Shown here piece after piece: positions 17,519 through 25,542 of a stretch of 64,000 nt of DNA. The notes beneath the pieces are model-generated. The model was not told the DNA's origin and did not search any database. It saw only the letters and a program-made list of their open reading frames with translations. The position numbers were made by a program, and so were the translations under genes. The stretch comes from Leptolyngbya sp. Cla-17 (GTDB lineage: Bacteria > Cyanobacteriota > Cyanobacteriia > Leptolyngbyales > Leptolyngbyaceae): positions 552,528-616,527 of the forward strand of contig NZ_JAEVYN010000002.1 in NCBI RefSeq assembly GCF_016807185.1, in the 5' to 3' direction. Numbering within the stretch: the stretch's first letter is position 1; each line of letters starts with the position of its first letter.

Positions 17519-18328
17519 ATGATCATACATCCAACCGCGGTGATTGAAGATGGCGCAGAAGTGGGCGAAGACGTAACGATAGGAGCTTTTACCTACATTG
17601 GTCACAGCGTCAAAGTGGGCGATCGCTGCCTAATTAATCCCCACGTCACGATTTTGCCTTACACCAGCTTGGGTGCAGGCTGTCAGGTGCATTCTGGTGC
17701 GGTACTGGGCGATGTGCCGCAAGATTTGGCATTCAAAGATGAAGCATCCTTTGTGCGAATTGGCGCAAACTGCGTGATTCGGGAAGGGGTGACGATTCAT
17801 CGCGGCACCAAAGCTGGCACCGTAACGGAAATTGGCGATCGCTGCTTGTTCATGGCGCAAAGCCACGCGGCGCACAATGTCAAGGTGGGCAATGATGTGA
17901 TTGTGGCAAATGGGGCGCTGTTGGCGGGTTATGTAGAAGTGGGCGATCGCGCTTTCATTAGCGGCAATTGCTTAGTGCATCAGTTTACCCGCGTGGGCAG
18001 ATTGGCAATGATGTCAGGCGGTTCCGCAGTTCAAAAAGATGTGCTGCCCTTTTGCATCACCCGTAGCGTCAGTCCCAATACAATTATGGGATTGAACGTA
18101 GTCGGCTTGCGTCGCGCCGGGTTCACTGCCAGCGATCGCCGCGAACTGAAACAAGCCCTCAAAGTGCTGTATAGCTCTGGACTCAACATCTCTCAAGCCA
18201 CTGATGAACTAGAGCAGTTCGAGTCTGCTTTGGTGCAGGAATGGTGCCAATTCATTCGAGGCTCTAAACGGGGCATCTGCAAGTTCTTCAAGCGCTCAAG
18301 CCAAAGTGAAGAGGACGCGATCGAGTAA
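17519..18328 (+). CDS. lpxA: UDP-N-acetylglucosamine acyltransferase LpxA
   Basis: This is the first enzyme of lipid A synthesis, moving a 3-hydroxyacyl chain from acyl carrier protein to UDP-GlcNAc. The N-terminal two-thirds are hexapeptide repeats of the left-handed beta helix (IHPTAVIEDGAEVGEDVTIG and on). MAQSHAAHNVKVGNDVIVANG carries the catalytic His, and GLNVVGLRRAGF is the C-terminal signature. At 269 residues it is close to the usual 262. ATG 17519 is preceded by GAGG at good spacing. It stands alone here, away from lpxD/fabZ/lpxB, which are often adjacent in other bacteria. Confidence 0.93.
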   Translation: MIIHPTAVIEDGAEVGEDVTIGAFTYIGHSVKVGDRCLINPHVTILPYTSLGAGCQVHSGAVLGDVPQDLAFKDEASFVRIGANCVIREGVTIHRGTKAGTVTEIGDRCLFMAQSHAAHNVKVGNDVIVANGALLAGYVEVGDRAFISGNCLVHQFTRVGRLAMMSGGSAVQKDVLPFCITRSVSPNTIMGLNVVGLRRAGFTASDRRELKQALKVLYSSGLNISQATDELEQFESALVQEWCQFIRGSKRGICKFFKRSSQSEEDAIE

Positions 18329-18421
18329 AGGAGAGTGCGGAGTTTGGAGTACGGAGCTTGGAAATCAAGCAGCGATCGCAATTCAAAAAACATGTGTGTC
18401 CTGGTCTTTGTGATAATCGTT

Positions 18422-19018
18422 TTATGCGACATCATCTTTGAAACCGCGCCATTTCCATAAGCAGCCAGAAATAAAGTTGGTGGTGATATGCGCCAAAATA
18501 GGCACCAGCAAATTATTGGTCATAAGGGCACTGACTCCCAGCACTCCCCCGATCGCCGTTGCCCACACCACATAAGACCATTGTTTGAAGCTGCTGAGGT
18601 GCAACATGCCAAAACAGAGACTCGAAAATAGAATGCCTGCGGTATCTAAGCCAAAGGTCGGCAGCATGACCCCGCGAAACAGCAGTTCTTCGCTGAGTCC
18701 AGGCAGCAAGCCCAACCAGATAATGTCAGGAAACACCAGCGGCTTTAAGACCAGTTGCAGGTAGTAGTCGGCGCTCTGACGATACTCAGACCACAGCGCA
18801 TAGATGACTGAACTTGCAAGCGTGATGCCAATGCCTAACCCGACTCCCAGCAGAGCGTGTTCGCTAGACCAAGCGATCGGCAGCATTAGCCCCGCTCCAA
18901 ACTTGACCCACAGTTTACTCACTACCAACAGCACGACCGCCGTGATTCCCATGGCAACCAGCACTTGGATGCGTGTCAATGGTACAAATTCAGGATCATC
19001 AGAAAAGGGATCTGCCAC
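18422..19018 (-). CDS. CPBP-family intramembrane metalloprotease
   Basis: This 198-residue membrane protein has several hydrophobic spans and the three CPBP/Abi motifs: SEELLFRG, FGMLHL and LAHITTNFISG. The Glu-Glu and His residues are the predicted metal ligands. Such proteins cleave membrane substrates, and some act in bacteriocin immunity. The substrate is unknown. The toxin-antitoxin locus lies just upstream on the same strand. Confidence 0.88.
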   Translation of the reverse strand: MADPFSDDPEFVPLTRIQVLVAMGITAVVLLVVSKLWVKFGAGLMLPIAWSSEHALLGVGLGIGITLASSVIYALWSEYRQSADYYLQLVLKPLVFPDIIWLGLLPGLSEELLFRGVMLPTFGLDTAGILFSSLCFGMLHLSSFKQWSYVVWATAIGGVLGVSALMTNNLLVPILAHITTNFISGCLWKWRGFKDDVA

Positions 19019-19088
19019 AGGAAAAAATAGCGCAACGGCTAAATACTAACAAGCTTTGCTGATGAATTCAGACATTTCAATTGGAGCC

Positions 19089-19469
19089 TTAATCTGCTGA
19101 GTTCTCTGATTCAAGAGACTGCTGTTCATACTGCGAAAGAATATCTCGAACTTCTTCGACAACGAAATCGGTTTGGTCTGACTTGGCGTACATCGTCACA
19201 AACACAACGCGGTCAGGGGTTTTGAGATAGTAGAGGACACGATATCCGCCGCTTTTACCTTTCTGAATGTTGCTGTTTCTGACTCTGACTTTGAAAACTG
19301 TGTATTCCAACCCAGGAACTTGATCACCGGGGATTTCTCCTGCTTTAAGCTGCTCAATCAGCCGTTGAATGTCATCGTGAATGCTGCGATAGCGTTTGGC
19401 AAGGGTACGGGCATCGCGCTGAAAGCGGGAGGTGAATTAAACCTGAATGATGGGTAGCTCAGTCGGCAT
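19089..19469 (-). pseudogene. RelE/ParE-type toxin with an early stop codon
   Basis: An ATG at 19469 overlaps the antitoxin end by 11 bp, as is typical for toxin-antitoxin pairs. It reads MPTELPIIQV and then TAA (19437-19439). In the same frame, directly after the stop, a full RelE-like protein continues: FTSRFQRDARTLAKRY, IQRLIEQLKAGEIPGDQVPG, FKVRVRNSNIQKGKSGGYRVLYYL, then an end rich in acidic residues. Related toxins usually have VEFT at this point, so the stop probably arose from GAA to TAA. Translation could restart at an internal TTG (19308-19310), giving only 73 residues without the N-terminal helices. It is probably inactive unless read through. Confidence 0.8.
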
Positions 19470-19704
19470 CAATCCCATCCCAAAGTTGGGCGATTGGATA
19501 GGTTTGCCCGGTCATCGCCTCATGCCAGCCCTGGCGAATCCCTTCGAGGACGACTTCAGTGGGGGTATCGTCAGGGTCAAGTTCGTCGTCTTCGGGGATG
19601 AGGACGATGACTCGCACACGACGAGATTCGGTTGGGGTAAGGGGTTTATCAAGCAGGAGTTGTCCCTGGTCGTTGACAGTAGCGGTGGTTTCAATTGCTT
19701 TCAT
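19459..19704 (-). CDS. Antitoxin of the RelE-type pair
   Basis: This 81-residue acidic protein lies directly upstream of the toxin gene and overlaps it. The N-terminus (MKAIETTATVNDQGQLLLDKP, without the rest) looks like a short beta DNA-binding domain of the AbrB/DUF2281-like kind. The C-terminus (EVVLEGIRQGWHEAM) would cover the toxin. In such pairs the antitoxin also represses its own promoter. It is intact while its partner is cut, so it may persist as a harmless remnant or guard against related toxins elsewhere. Confidence 0.7.
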   Translation of the reverse strand: MKAIETTATVNDQGQLLLDKPLTPTESRRVRVIVLIPEDDELDPDDTPTEVVLEGIRQGWHEAMTGQTYPIAQLWDGIDAD

Positions 19705-19790
19705 AGGGTTTTATAAATTGGAGTTGTTGCATGATCTCGCGCTCCTTCTACTCTTGCTTTAGGATTTATGCTTTTGCAATGAGTGGTGAC

Positions 19791-22700
19791 TTATCCTTTG
19801 CCAAACAGCTTCGAAACTTGTTTAAAGAAGCCTCCTAACACGGGCAATTGCTCAATGACCAGAGTAACCAGTTCCCCAAAAGTTTTCTCGGAGAGGCGAT
19901 CGTCTGAGCGTAGTTGAAAGACACCAATTAAGACAAACGCCAGGAGAGTAGCGATAACTGCAACAATGAGCGAAGGCAGCGGTAAGTAGCCTGCGGCAAT
20001 AGCGATTAAAAAGAAAACAACTTCAAACACTAACAGGTAGAACATGCCATTGCGGAATGCTGAAGGCAACGTAACCTTTGGTTCTGGTGAAGACGTTTCT
20101 GGCGGCTCATTCACGGTAGTATCTCCTTGCTTGATTTCACTTTGATGTGGCTGATAAATAACTGTTCCGATAGTAGAGCCAGAGAAGACACCATCTCCAC
20201 TTTTGCGTTTTTCTTCTTCAACAGCCGTTTCAAAGTCCAAGGCATCATCAATCAGCTTACGAACATCAACCATTTCGTAACGACCTTTTTGGCATTGAAT
20301 GCGTTGTTCGCGATTGCTTAAAAACTCCAAAAGCTTTTCCATTGGGTATGCATGAGGTTCCTGACTGCCTTTGCAGGTGTTGCAGTTGCAGGGAACAAGC
20401 TTGTCGTATTTGAGCCGATCGTAGGAGGCGTGGATTTTGTTGAATTCGTGGTCGATGATGGAGAGCCAGCCTTTTTTGCCGTTCCCAGAAACGCGGACGG
20501 TAATTTCGCCTTTGTGGTAAGCCTCAATGACTTCGGCTCTGGCTCTGTTGTTACTCAACACGACACCCGTTTTCCAGACCAGGATTTGTTGCTCAATGGA
20601 TTGGTGCATTTCCACAATCAGGCGAGTGAGGATGCCCTTGGGCATAAAGTCGTATTTGTACCGCAAGATCAGATTGTCGCGTTTATCCCAGTCGTAAGAG
20701 GGCTGCTCAATGTTGAGCAGTTGCGGTGAAATGTAATGATTGGGCTGGTCGCGAATTTCGTAGCAGAGCTTGAAGCGCATCATCAGCTTCAGCAGTTCGC
20801 CGCACATCTCAGAATACTCGGAGTCGCTCCAGATTTCGGTCAGGTCATTGCGGGTAAACCTGCCGTAGTTGTCTTTGACCTGTTTCGTGTCGAGCACTTT
20901 ATAAACAGCGGTGGTGCCCCATTCGGGTTTGAGGATAATGGTTTTCTTTAGCAGGTCATCTTCTTGAAAGTGGAGACAGACCCCTAAATCATGCAGGTAG
21001 TGGCTGAGTTGCAGCATATTGGGTCGATCAGTAAACCCATTTTGGCGGCACAGCTCAAAGTATTTCTCGTCGCTGATGTAGTTGCAGTGCTGCGCGTAGT
21101 TTTCCAGGGCAGAGCGGACACGCACCCAGATTTTGGGTAGGGGGGTGCCGATGTGGGGCAACCGGGAGAGGTAAAACTGAATCGCATTTTTGATTTCGTC
21201 TAAGCCGCGCTTGGTTTGCAGATTGGTTGCCAGCGTCTTTTCTAGATTGCTAAACTCTCCCCGCAGTTGGCGCTCGTTAATCGGGCACTGGCGGTCTTGT
21301 TTTTCGTTTTTGATGATGATCACGGGGCTGTTGTCGCTGAGCAGCTCTACAACATTCAGCCAGTAATAAAAATCGGTGTTTTCTTGGCGATCGTCGGCAA
21401 CCAGGGCATAGAGGGAACGTTTGGTGAGAAAGAACTGATGGGTGGCATGATAAATCTCCTGCCCGCCAAAATCCCAGATGTTGACGCGAAACTCCTGCCC
21501 GTTGGGAAGCGGGAACCCCGAGCGAATCACCTCAATGCCCTCCGTAGACTTTTCTTGAGAGTCAAGGTCATAGTCTTCATCTTCAAGCTTCTTTGCCAGA
21601 GAGGTTTTTCCGGCTCCGCCTTCCCCCACAATCAAGAGCTTCGCCTCATACAGCGGCTCCGTCTCAGTTGGGTCTTGCACCTGAAAGTAGAAGCTGAGAA
21701 TCGCTTTCAGATCGCCTGGAGCTTTATACGGTCCCTTTGATTCTAAAATTTCGGGGGGAATCGGAATCGGATTGCCCCGCAAATCTAGCATTGTGAGCGA
21801 TGCCATTTGCGTAATCGACTCTGGCAGCGTGCTCAGCGAATTGTTGCTAAGGTCTAGGGATTCCAGGTTGGTCAATTGACCGATCGACTCTGGCAGCGTG
21901 CTCAGCGAATTGAAGCTGAGGTATAGGGATTCCAGGTTGGTCAATTGACCGATCGACTCTGGCAGCATGCTCAGCCCATTGTCGTTGAGGTTGAGGAATT
22001 GCAGGTTGGTCAACTGTCCGATTTCTGCTGGTAGTTTACTTAGCTGATTATCGAAAATGTAAAGGCTCTCCAAGCAATTCAGTTGACTGACTTCACGCGG
22101 CAAATCCTCTAGCTTATTGCAGCCAAGAAATAGCTCAGTCAAATTGCGAAGGTTAGCGATTTCTGATGTGAGGATTAGCAAATTGTTGTTGTGTAAGCTT
22201 AGTCGCTTTAAGTTAACCAATTTGCCGATTTCTGAAGAAATTTCAACTAGCAGATTATTACTGAGGTCTAGTTCAATCAGGCTTGTTAAGCTTCCTATCT
22301 CGATACTAAATTTAGTGAGCTTATTACCTTTCGATCCACTACTGCCATCTCCTATTTTTAGAACTTTCAATTTTTTCAAATTCCTAATTTCCGGTGGCAG
22401 TGTGCTCAGCCTATTGCGGCTGAGGTGGAGGGATTGCAGGTTGGTCAACTGCCCGATGAACTCTGGCAGTGTGCTCAGCTCATTGCTGCTGAGGTTGAAG
22501 GATTGCAGGTTGGTCAACTGCCCGATGAACTCTGGCAGTGTGCTCAGCCCATTGCTGCTGAGGTCGAGGGATTGCAGGTTGGTCAACTGCCCGATGAACT
22601 CTGGCAGTGTGCTCAGCCCATTGCTGCTGAGGTTGAGGGATTGCAGGTTGGTCAACTGCCCGATGAACTCTGGCAGTGTGCTCAGCCCATTGCTGCTGAG

Positions 22701-23279
22701 GTTGAGGGATTGCAGGTTGGTCAACTGCCCGATGAACTCTGGCAGCGTGCTCAGCTTATTGAAGCTGAGGTGGAGGGATTGCAGGTTGGTCAACTGCCCG
22801 ATGAACTCTGGCAGCGTGCTCAGCCCATTGCGGCTGAGGTGGAGGGATTGCAGGTTGGTCAACTGCCCGATGAACTCTGGCAGTGTGCTCAGCCCATTGC
22901 GGCTGAGGTGGAGGGATTGCAGGTTGGTCAACTGCCCGATGAACTCTGGCAGTGTGCTCAGCTCATTGAAGCTGAGGTGGAGGGATTGCAGGTTGGTCAA
23001 CTGCCCGATGAACTCTGGCAGTGTGCTCAGCTCATTGAAGCTGAGGTCGAGGGATTGCAGGTTGGTCAACTGCCCAATCGACTCTGGCAGCGTGCTCAGT
23101 TGGTTGCCTTTCCGCTCCTCTTCTTCCTCGTCCCATTTCCCCAAAATGAGGGTTTTTAGCTGGGTCAACCTGCCAATTTCGGGCGGCAGTTCCTCTAAAC
23201 CGTTGCCAGCCAAATCGAGTGCTTCCCACCCTTCCTGCTGGGCGCGATCGATCAGTTGAAGCAGTTCGTCGCGGGTCAT
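19791..23279 (-). CDS. LRR-ROCO GTPase with C-terminal membrane segments
   Basis: This 1162-residue protein has leucine-rich repeats over about residues 20-510. A Ras-of-complex GTPase domain follows (about 540-700), with P-loop GEGGAGKTS near 550, DFGGQE near 601 and a KNEKQD-type base-recognition segment. The COR dimerisation domain covers about 700-930. A Cys-rich spot, CNCNTC, lies near 961. Two hydrophobic spans lie near 1076-1118 (MFYLLVFEVVFFLIAIAAG, LIVAVIATLLAFVLIGVF). Bacterial ROCO proteins cycle between monomer and dimer with nucleotide state; their cellular roles are mostly unknown. The membrane tail is unusual for the family. Ten of the repeats are nearly identical. Neighbours give no clear pathway. 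The minus-strand ATG at 23279 suits the start. Confidence 0.92.
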   Translation of the reverse strand: MTRDELLQLIDRAQQEGWEALDLAGNGLEELPPEIGRLTQLKTLILGKWDEEEEERKGNQLSTLPESIGQLTNLQSLDLSFNELSTLPEFIGQLTNLQSLHLSFNELSTLPEFIGQLTNLQSLHLSRNGLSTLPEFIGQLTNLQSLHLSRNGLSTLPEFIGQLTNLQSLHLSFNKLSTLPEFIGQLTNLQSLNLSSNGLSTLPEFIGQLTNLQSLNLSSNGLSTLPEFIGQLTNLQSLDLSSNGLSTLPEFIGQLTNLQSFNLSSNELSTLPEFIGQLTNLQSLHLSRNRLSTLPPEIRNLKKLKVLKIGDGSSGSKGNKLTKFSIEIGSLTSLIELDLSNNLLVEISSEIGKLVNLKRLSLHNNNLLILTSEIANLRNLTELFLGCNKLEDLPREVSQLNCLESLYIFDNQLSKLPAEIGQLTNLQFLNLNDNGLSMLPESIGQLTNLESLYLSFNSLSTLPESIGQLTNLESLDLSNNSLSTLPESITQMASLTMLDLRGNPIPIPPEILESKGPYKAPGDLKAILSFYFQVQDPTETEPLYEAKLLIVGEGGAGKTSLAKKLEDEDYDLDSQEKSTEGIEVIRSGFPLPNGQEFRVNIWDFGGQEIYHATHQFFLTKRSLYALVADDRQENTDFYYWLNVVELLSDNSPVIIIKNEKQDRQCPINERQLRGEFSNLEKTLATNLQTKRGLDEIKNAIQFYLSRLPHIGTPLPKIWVRVRSALENYAQHCNYISDEKYFELCRQNGFTDRPNMLQLSHYLHDLGVCLHFQEDDLLKKTIILKPEWGTTAVYKVLDTKQVKDNYGRFTRNDLTEIWSDSEYSEMCGELLKLMMRFKLCYEIRDQPNHYISPQLLNIEQPSYDWDKRDNLILRYKYDFMPKGILTRLIVEMHQSIEQQILVWKTGVVLSNNRARAEVIEAYHKGEITVRVSGNGKKGWLSIIDHEFNKIHASYDRLKYDKLVPCNCNTCKGSQEPHAYPMEKLLEFLSNREQRIQCQKGRYEMVDVRKLIDDALDFETAVEEEKRKSGDGVFSGSTIGTVIYQPHQSEIKQGDTTVNEPPETSSPEPKVTLPSAFRNGMFYLLVFEVVFFLIAIAAGYLPLPSLIVAVIATLLAFVLIGVFQLRSDDRLSEKTFGELVTLVIEQLPVLGGFFKQVSKLFGKG
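22410..23099 (-). repeat. Ten 69-bp tandem repeats coding 23-residue LRRs
   Basis: Exactly 690 bp hold ten units of LSTLPEFIGQLTNLQSL-x-LS-x-N-x (residues 61-290 of the ROCO protein). Differences cluster at the variable positions H/N/D and F/R/S near the end of each unit. Near-identity at the DNA level implies recent unit duplication or gene conversion. Long open frames on the opposite strand here are by-products of the repeat. Confidence 0.95.
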
Positions 23280-23437
23280 GGATTTTATAGAACCAAAGGA
23301 TATTGACCACTACTGTAACAGTCGCCCATGAGATCGCCTATTCCGATGCTGCTTGGCACTCTAAAAACCAAGAGTGCAAACAAAGAGAATCAGCGATCGC
23401 TCCTGCTCTTTACCAACGATGCCATCAGCAAACTGGT

Positions 23438-23605
23438 CATTTGCCTACTCATTTTGTCTATTTGCCTTCTCATTTCAGGCGATCGCGAATTCATTTGAGT
23501 ATTTTCCGCAAGCAAAACAGCCATTTGCTGGCTCATTTTGCTTGTTGGTCTTCTCATTTCAGGCGATCGCGAAATCATTCGGGTATTTTCCGCAAGCAAA
23601 GATCA
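23438..23605. repeat. Two tandem 84-bp repeats
   Basis: The two units start at 23438 and 23522, share CATTTCAGGCGATCGCGAA and end in GTATTTTCCGCAAGCAAA. They occupy most of the 353-bp gap (23280-23632) between the ROCO and DUF3326 genes. Each contains a HIP1 octamer. The period is a multiple of three, so open frames appear on both strands, but neither reads like a known protein. Confidence 0.75.
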
Positions 23606-23632
23606 GGCATGAGAAGTTATGCCTGCCGGATT

Positions 23633-24709
23633 TCATGTTAGACATTTCAAGGACGCGATTCCTGTAGGAATTTCACGGCTCGCAGGATTGAGTAGTTCTA
23701 AGCTGATGCCTGCCCGATCAGCCACCAATGCTCCCAACGCTTCCAGATAAGAATTGACCTGAATTGCCGCAATGCCCAGCGCTTCGGGCGGAACTTGCAT
23801 TCTGGTTTGATTCTCGCGCACTGCCACAATCTTCGTGTGAGTCTGCTGGCAAAGGCTCAGCACCGCACTACCACCGCAGGCGGTCGCAGGAATGACGATC
23901 GCATCCACTTGATTTGCCCAAATATCGCCCGCAGCGGCATTGTTAGAGACTACAAACTGTGGTGCCCGACTCAGCCCCACCAATACGCAAGGCAAAAACG
24001 TGTGCCCTAACTCTTCGGCGGCAGAGCGAGGAGAAATGGTGGGATCGAGCGGCAAAGGCAGCAGGGCAGGCGCATGGGCACAGGGAATGCGAAACGTGCG
24101 AACGACCAAGTGGCTAATCACGGCTTCCGCTCCGGCAAGCGGGTCTACGCCCTGACCTTGGCGATAATTGTGCAGCGCATCGCTGTCTATATCATCGGGA
24201 AACCGAGCGACTACTGCGATCGCCTCGGCTCCGGTTTTCGTGATCAATTGCTCTGCGGCTCTCAGCAGGCTATCGGGATGGTCAAGTGTGCCCCAGGTTG
24301 CTCCAGAATCAGCAGTCTTCAAATTCACGCCCAATGGCATATCGGTGACGACATAATCCGTCAAACTCAGCCCCAACGTGGCGCGAGTGGCATCAGCCGC
24401 TTGCAAATGGCGGACTCGCAAATCGGGTTCAATCGCGCGATCAAGAATCAGCCCCACTCGATTGTGATGGACTGGACGCAAGCCCCAAGCCCCTGCTGCA
24501 AACTGATCTAGCCCATAGCCTTCCACATACAGCGCGTTGGGCAAATTCCAGTAAAGCTGTGCCCCGTTCAACACATTGGGATGGGTGATCAGACAATCTG
24601 CCACCTCAGCGATCGCCCGTGCTACTGGCAATGCATCTCCCGCGTAGCCGCCAATCGATGCCCCAATCCCGGTGGGCACAATCAGCATCACGGTGTAGGG
24701 GCGTTTCAT
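23633..24709 (-). CDS. DUF3326-family protein
   Basis: This 358-residue cytoplasmic protein belongs to a family found in cyanobacteria and plants with unknown function. Recognisable parts are MLIVPTGIGASIGGYAGDALP, ADCLITHPNVLNGAQLYW, YGLDQFAAGAWGL and ALGIAAIQVNSYLEALG. Gly-rich turns near the N-terminus suggest a nucleotide- or cofactor-binding fold; this is not proven. It lies upstream of the ROCO gene and downstream of a 65-residue gene and a ferredoxin gene, all leftward. Confidence 0.85.
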   Translation of the reverse strand: MKRPYTVMLIVPTGIGASIGGYAGDALPVARAIAEVADCLITHPNVLNGAQLYWNLPNALYVEGYGLDQFAAGAWGLRPVHHNRVGLILDRAIEPDLRVRHLQAADATRATLGLSLTDYVVTDMPLGVNLKTADSGATWGTLDHPDSLLRAAEQLITKTGAEAIAVVARFPDDIDSDALHNYRQGQGVDPLAGAEAVISHLVVRTFRIPCAHAPALLPLPLDPTISPRSAAEELGHTFLPCVLVGLSRAPQFVVSNNAAAGDIWANQVDAIVIPATACGGSAVLSLCQQTHTKIVAVRENQTRMQVPPEALGIAAIQVNSYLEALGALVADRAGISLELLNPASREIPTGIASLKCLT

Positions 24710-24712
24710 GGG

Positions 24713-24805
24713 TCAGGTGCGAAGTGCGGAGTTCAGAGTGCGGAGTTGGGATAGAAGTTTTGAGTTTTGAGTTTCCCTCTCGCCCCTCACCTCTTGCCTC
24801 TTGCT
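24713..24805. repeat. Short intergenic repeat cluster
   Basis: This contains GTGCGAAGTGCGGAGT, two GAGTTTTGAGT copies and a C-rich CCTCTCGCCCCTCACCTC run. The same parts occur at 14628, 15463, 18330 and 56038. It is non-coding. Confidence 0.6.
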
Positions 24806-24819
24806 TTTCAAATAGTTTG

Positions 24820-25017
24820 TTAGCGAGTCGGCACTTCAGTTTGAGTCGATTGAGTGACGATCGCCTCAACCACAGCCTTCTGGCGCTCTAAATCAACCGC
24901 TGTGACTGACCAACGTAGTGGTTCTCCTCGCTTTTGCAACTCTGCTTCTACCTCGCGTTGGAGTGCCAATGGCGACTCTTGTAAATCAATTTCGGCAGTA
25001 ATGAAATGGGTGGTCAT
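24820..25017 (-). CDS. Small conserved protein, 65 aa
   Basis: This short protein has an acidic, helical middle (LQREVEAELQKRGEPLRW), then AVDLERQKAVVEAIVT and a Thr/Gln-rich end. The start MTTHFITAEIDLQE at 25017 is preferred over a longer frame reaching into the ferredoxin gene. It lies 43 bp downstream of the ferredoxin gene on the same strand. The family is not recognised. Confidence 0.55.
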   Translation of the reverse strand: MTTHFITAEIDLQESPLALQREVEAELQKRGEPLRWSVTAVDLERQKAVVEAIVTQSTQTEVPTR

Positions 25018-25060
25018 GGCGCAATAAAGTAAAGAGCTAGAAACTTTAACACAAGCAAAC

Positions 25061-25384
25061 TTATTTTTGAGGTTGCCCAAACTGAAGATTATAAACCGTG
25101 TCTTCTTTTTCAGTTTCAACTTTTAGATTGGAACGAGGATGAGAAACACAGAGCAACGCATAGCCTTGTTCCTGTAGCTCTGGGCTGATTCCCATACCTT
25201 CTGCTTGATCAACAGTTCCCTCTAAAAGCTGAGCCGCACATGTTGTGCAGACCCCCGCATGGCAAGAACTGGGCAAGTCTAACTGAAGCTCATCGGCGAC
25301 TTCCAAGACGGTTTTGTCTTCGGGCACCTGAATGGTGTGAGTGGTGCCCTGATGATGAATTTCAACAGTATAAATATTGGACAT
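25061..25384 (-). CDS. 2Fe-2S ferredoxin, plant type
   Basis: This 107-residue electron carrier has the ligand pattern CHAGVCTTC plus a distal Cys in ALLCVSHPRS, the four ligands of a plant-type [2Fe-2S] cluster. The N-terminal beta-grasp (YTVEIHHQGTTHTIQVPEDKTVLEVA without a break in pattern) is typical. Compared with main photosynthetic ferredoxins the cluster loop is CHAGVC rather than CRAGAC and there is a short C-terminal extension, so it is probably an accessory ferredoxin. Confidence 0.9.
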   Translation of the reverse strand: MSNIYTVEIHHQGTTHTIQVPEDKTVLEVADELQLDLPSSCHAGVCTTCAAQLLEGTVDQAEGMGISPELQEQGYALLCVSHPRSNLKVETEKEDTVYNLQFGQPQK

Positions 25385-25542
25385 CGCTGGTTGCAGGTAT
25401 TAAGTAGCGGGTTAATCAGCGCTCTGGTCAAGCTCTAGCGCCTAGATTTCTACAGTACTCGATTTGGGAATCCAATTTAAAGAACTGTCTAAGTCAATTC
25501 GCTATTCTCGCATTCCATACTTTCGGCGTTGCTATAACTCTG

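Noticed and set aside
20352..21740. Several plus-strand frames opposite the ROCO GTPase and COR domains
   Set aside because: They are shadows of the conserved minus-strand coding sequence with no domain of their own.
22410..23099. CRISPR-like periodic repeats
   Set aside because: Units are contiguous 69-bp coding repeats without unique spacers, in frame inside a leucine-rich repeat protein.
22117..23259. Long plus-strand open frame (380 residues) opposite the LRR array
   Set aside because: It arises because the 69-bp repeat is a multiple of three and lacks stops on the other strand; its translation is a monotonous repeat and the minus-strand frame is a clear ROCO protein.
23438..23605. CRISPR-like pair downstream of HIP1 octamers
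   Set aside because: Only two contiguous 84-bp copies with no spacers; octamer GCGATCGC is the general cyanobacterial HIP1 repeat.
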